Of a DNA stretch of 64,000 nt, positions 63,976 to 64,000 are shown piece after piece. Source of the stretch: CBDIHP01 sp965279195. GTDB lineage: Bacteria > Planctomycetota > Planctomycetia > Isosphaerales > Isosphaeraceae. Both the position numbers and the translations under genes were made by a program. The stretch spans positions 186,001-250,000 of the forward strand of contig CBDIHP010000042.1 in assembly GCA_965279195.1 (NCBI GenBank), read 5' to 3'. Each line of letters opens with the position of its first letter. Positions within the stretch are counted from its first letter, which is position 1. Below the pieces are notes generated by a model. That model saw only the letters and a list, made by a program, of their open reading frames with translations, did no database searches and was not told where the DNA came from.

Positions 63976-64000
63976 TAGATCGGGCCGGTTTCCGGCCTCC

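Overview
The window looks like a chromosomal segment of a high-GC planctomycete, most likely from the Isosphaeraceae/Gemmataceae side of the phylum. This is inferred from gene content: a DUF1080 protein end, a DUF1559 prepilin-like protein with a small lipoprotein beside it, a planctomycete-type sigma factor next to a giant Ser/Thr kinase with repeats, PQQ-propeller proteins and many secreted proteins of unknown role. Codon use is strongly GC3-biased, so most long antisense frames are shadows.

Backbone, 1-33960. A DUF1080 gene end is followed by a tight five-gene forward operon (417-10731): a squalene-cyclase-like repeat protein, a one-helix membrane protein, an FHA/PQQ-propeller membrane protein, an oligopeptide-binding-like secreted protein and a secreted protein of unknown family. 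Next come housekeeping genes: a sugar-phosphate isomerase-like protein, glycyl-tRNA synthetase, a ComB-like phosphatase, an acyltransferase-fold protein, SPFH and PQQ proteins, an M20 amidohydrolase, a small TPR protein and an aldo/keto reductase. A sigma factor/giant kinase pair and glutamine-dependent NAD synthetase follow. Several gene junctions hold short palindromic elements (MITE/REPIN-like), of four different sequence types.

Integrated island, about 33991-62332. A complete tRNA-Gly(CCC) gene sits at 33961-34032. Its last 42 bp plus two more bases (44 bp in all) are repeated perfectly at 62289-62332. A tyrosine integrase and an excisionase-like gene lie just inside the left end, and paired TTTTGTCCGC motifs lie just inside both ends. 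This defines a 28.3-kb tRNA-integrated element. It carries two primase-polymerase-like genes, small DNA-binding proteins, a 1140-aa nuclease-like/P-loop NTPase that is a candidate defence protein, a CPA2-type antiporter, and arsenic and chromate genes (arsR, arsD, arsA, an arsenate-reductase-like phosphatase, two half-size chromate transporters). It also carries a protein with three tandem winged-helix domains, and a DUF1559/lipoprotein pair. Many cargo genes are broken by single-base shifts or stops: acr3, a TSUP permease, the DUF1559 gene, a DinB-like gene and two unknown genes.

Right flank, 62333-64000. Just beyond the right attachment site is an IS1-like insertion sequence with 23-bp terminal inverted repeats and an 11-bp target duplication. 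Its transposase reading frame is split at a run of seven C.
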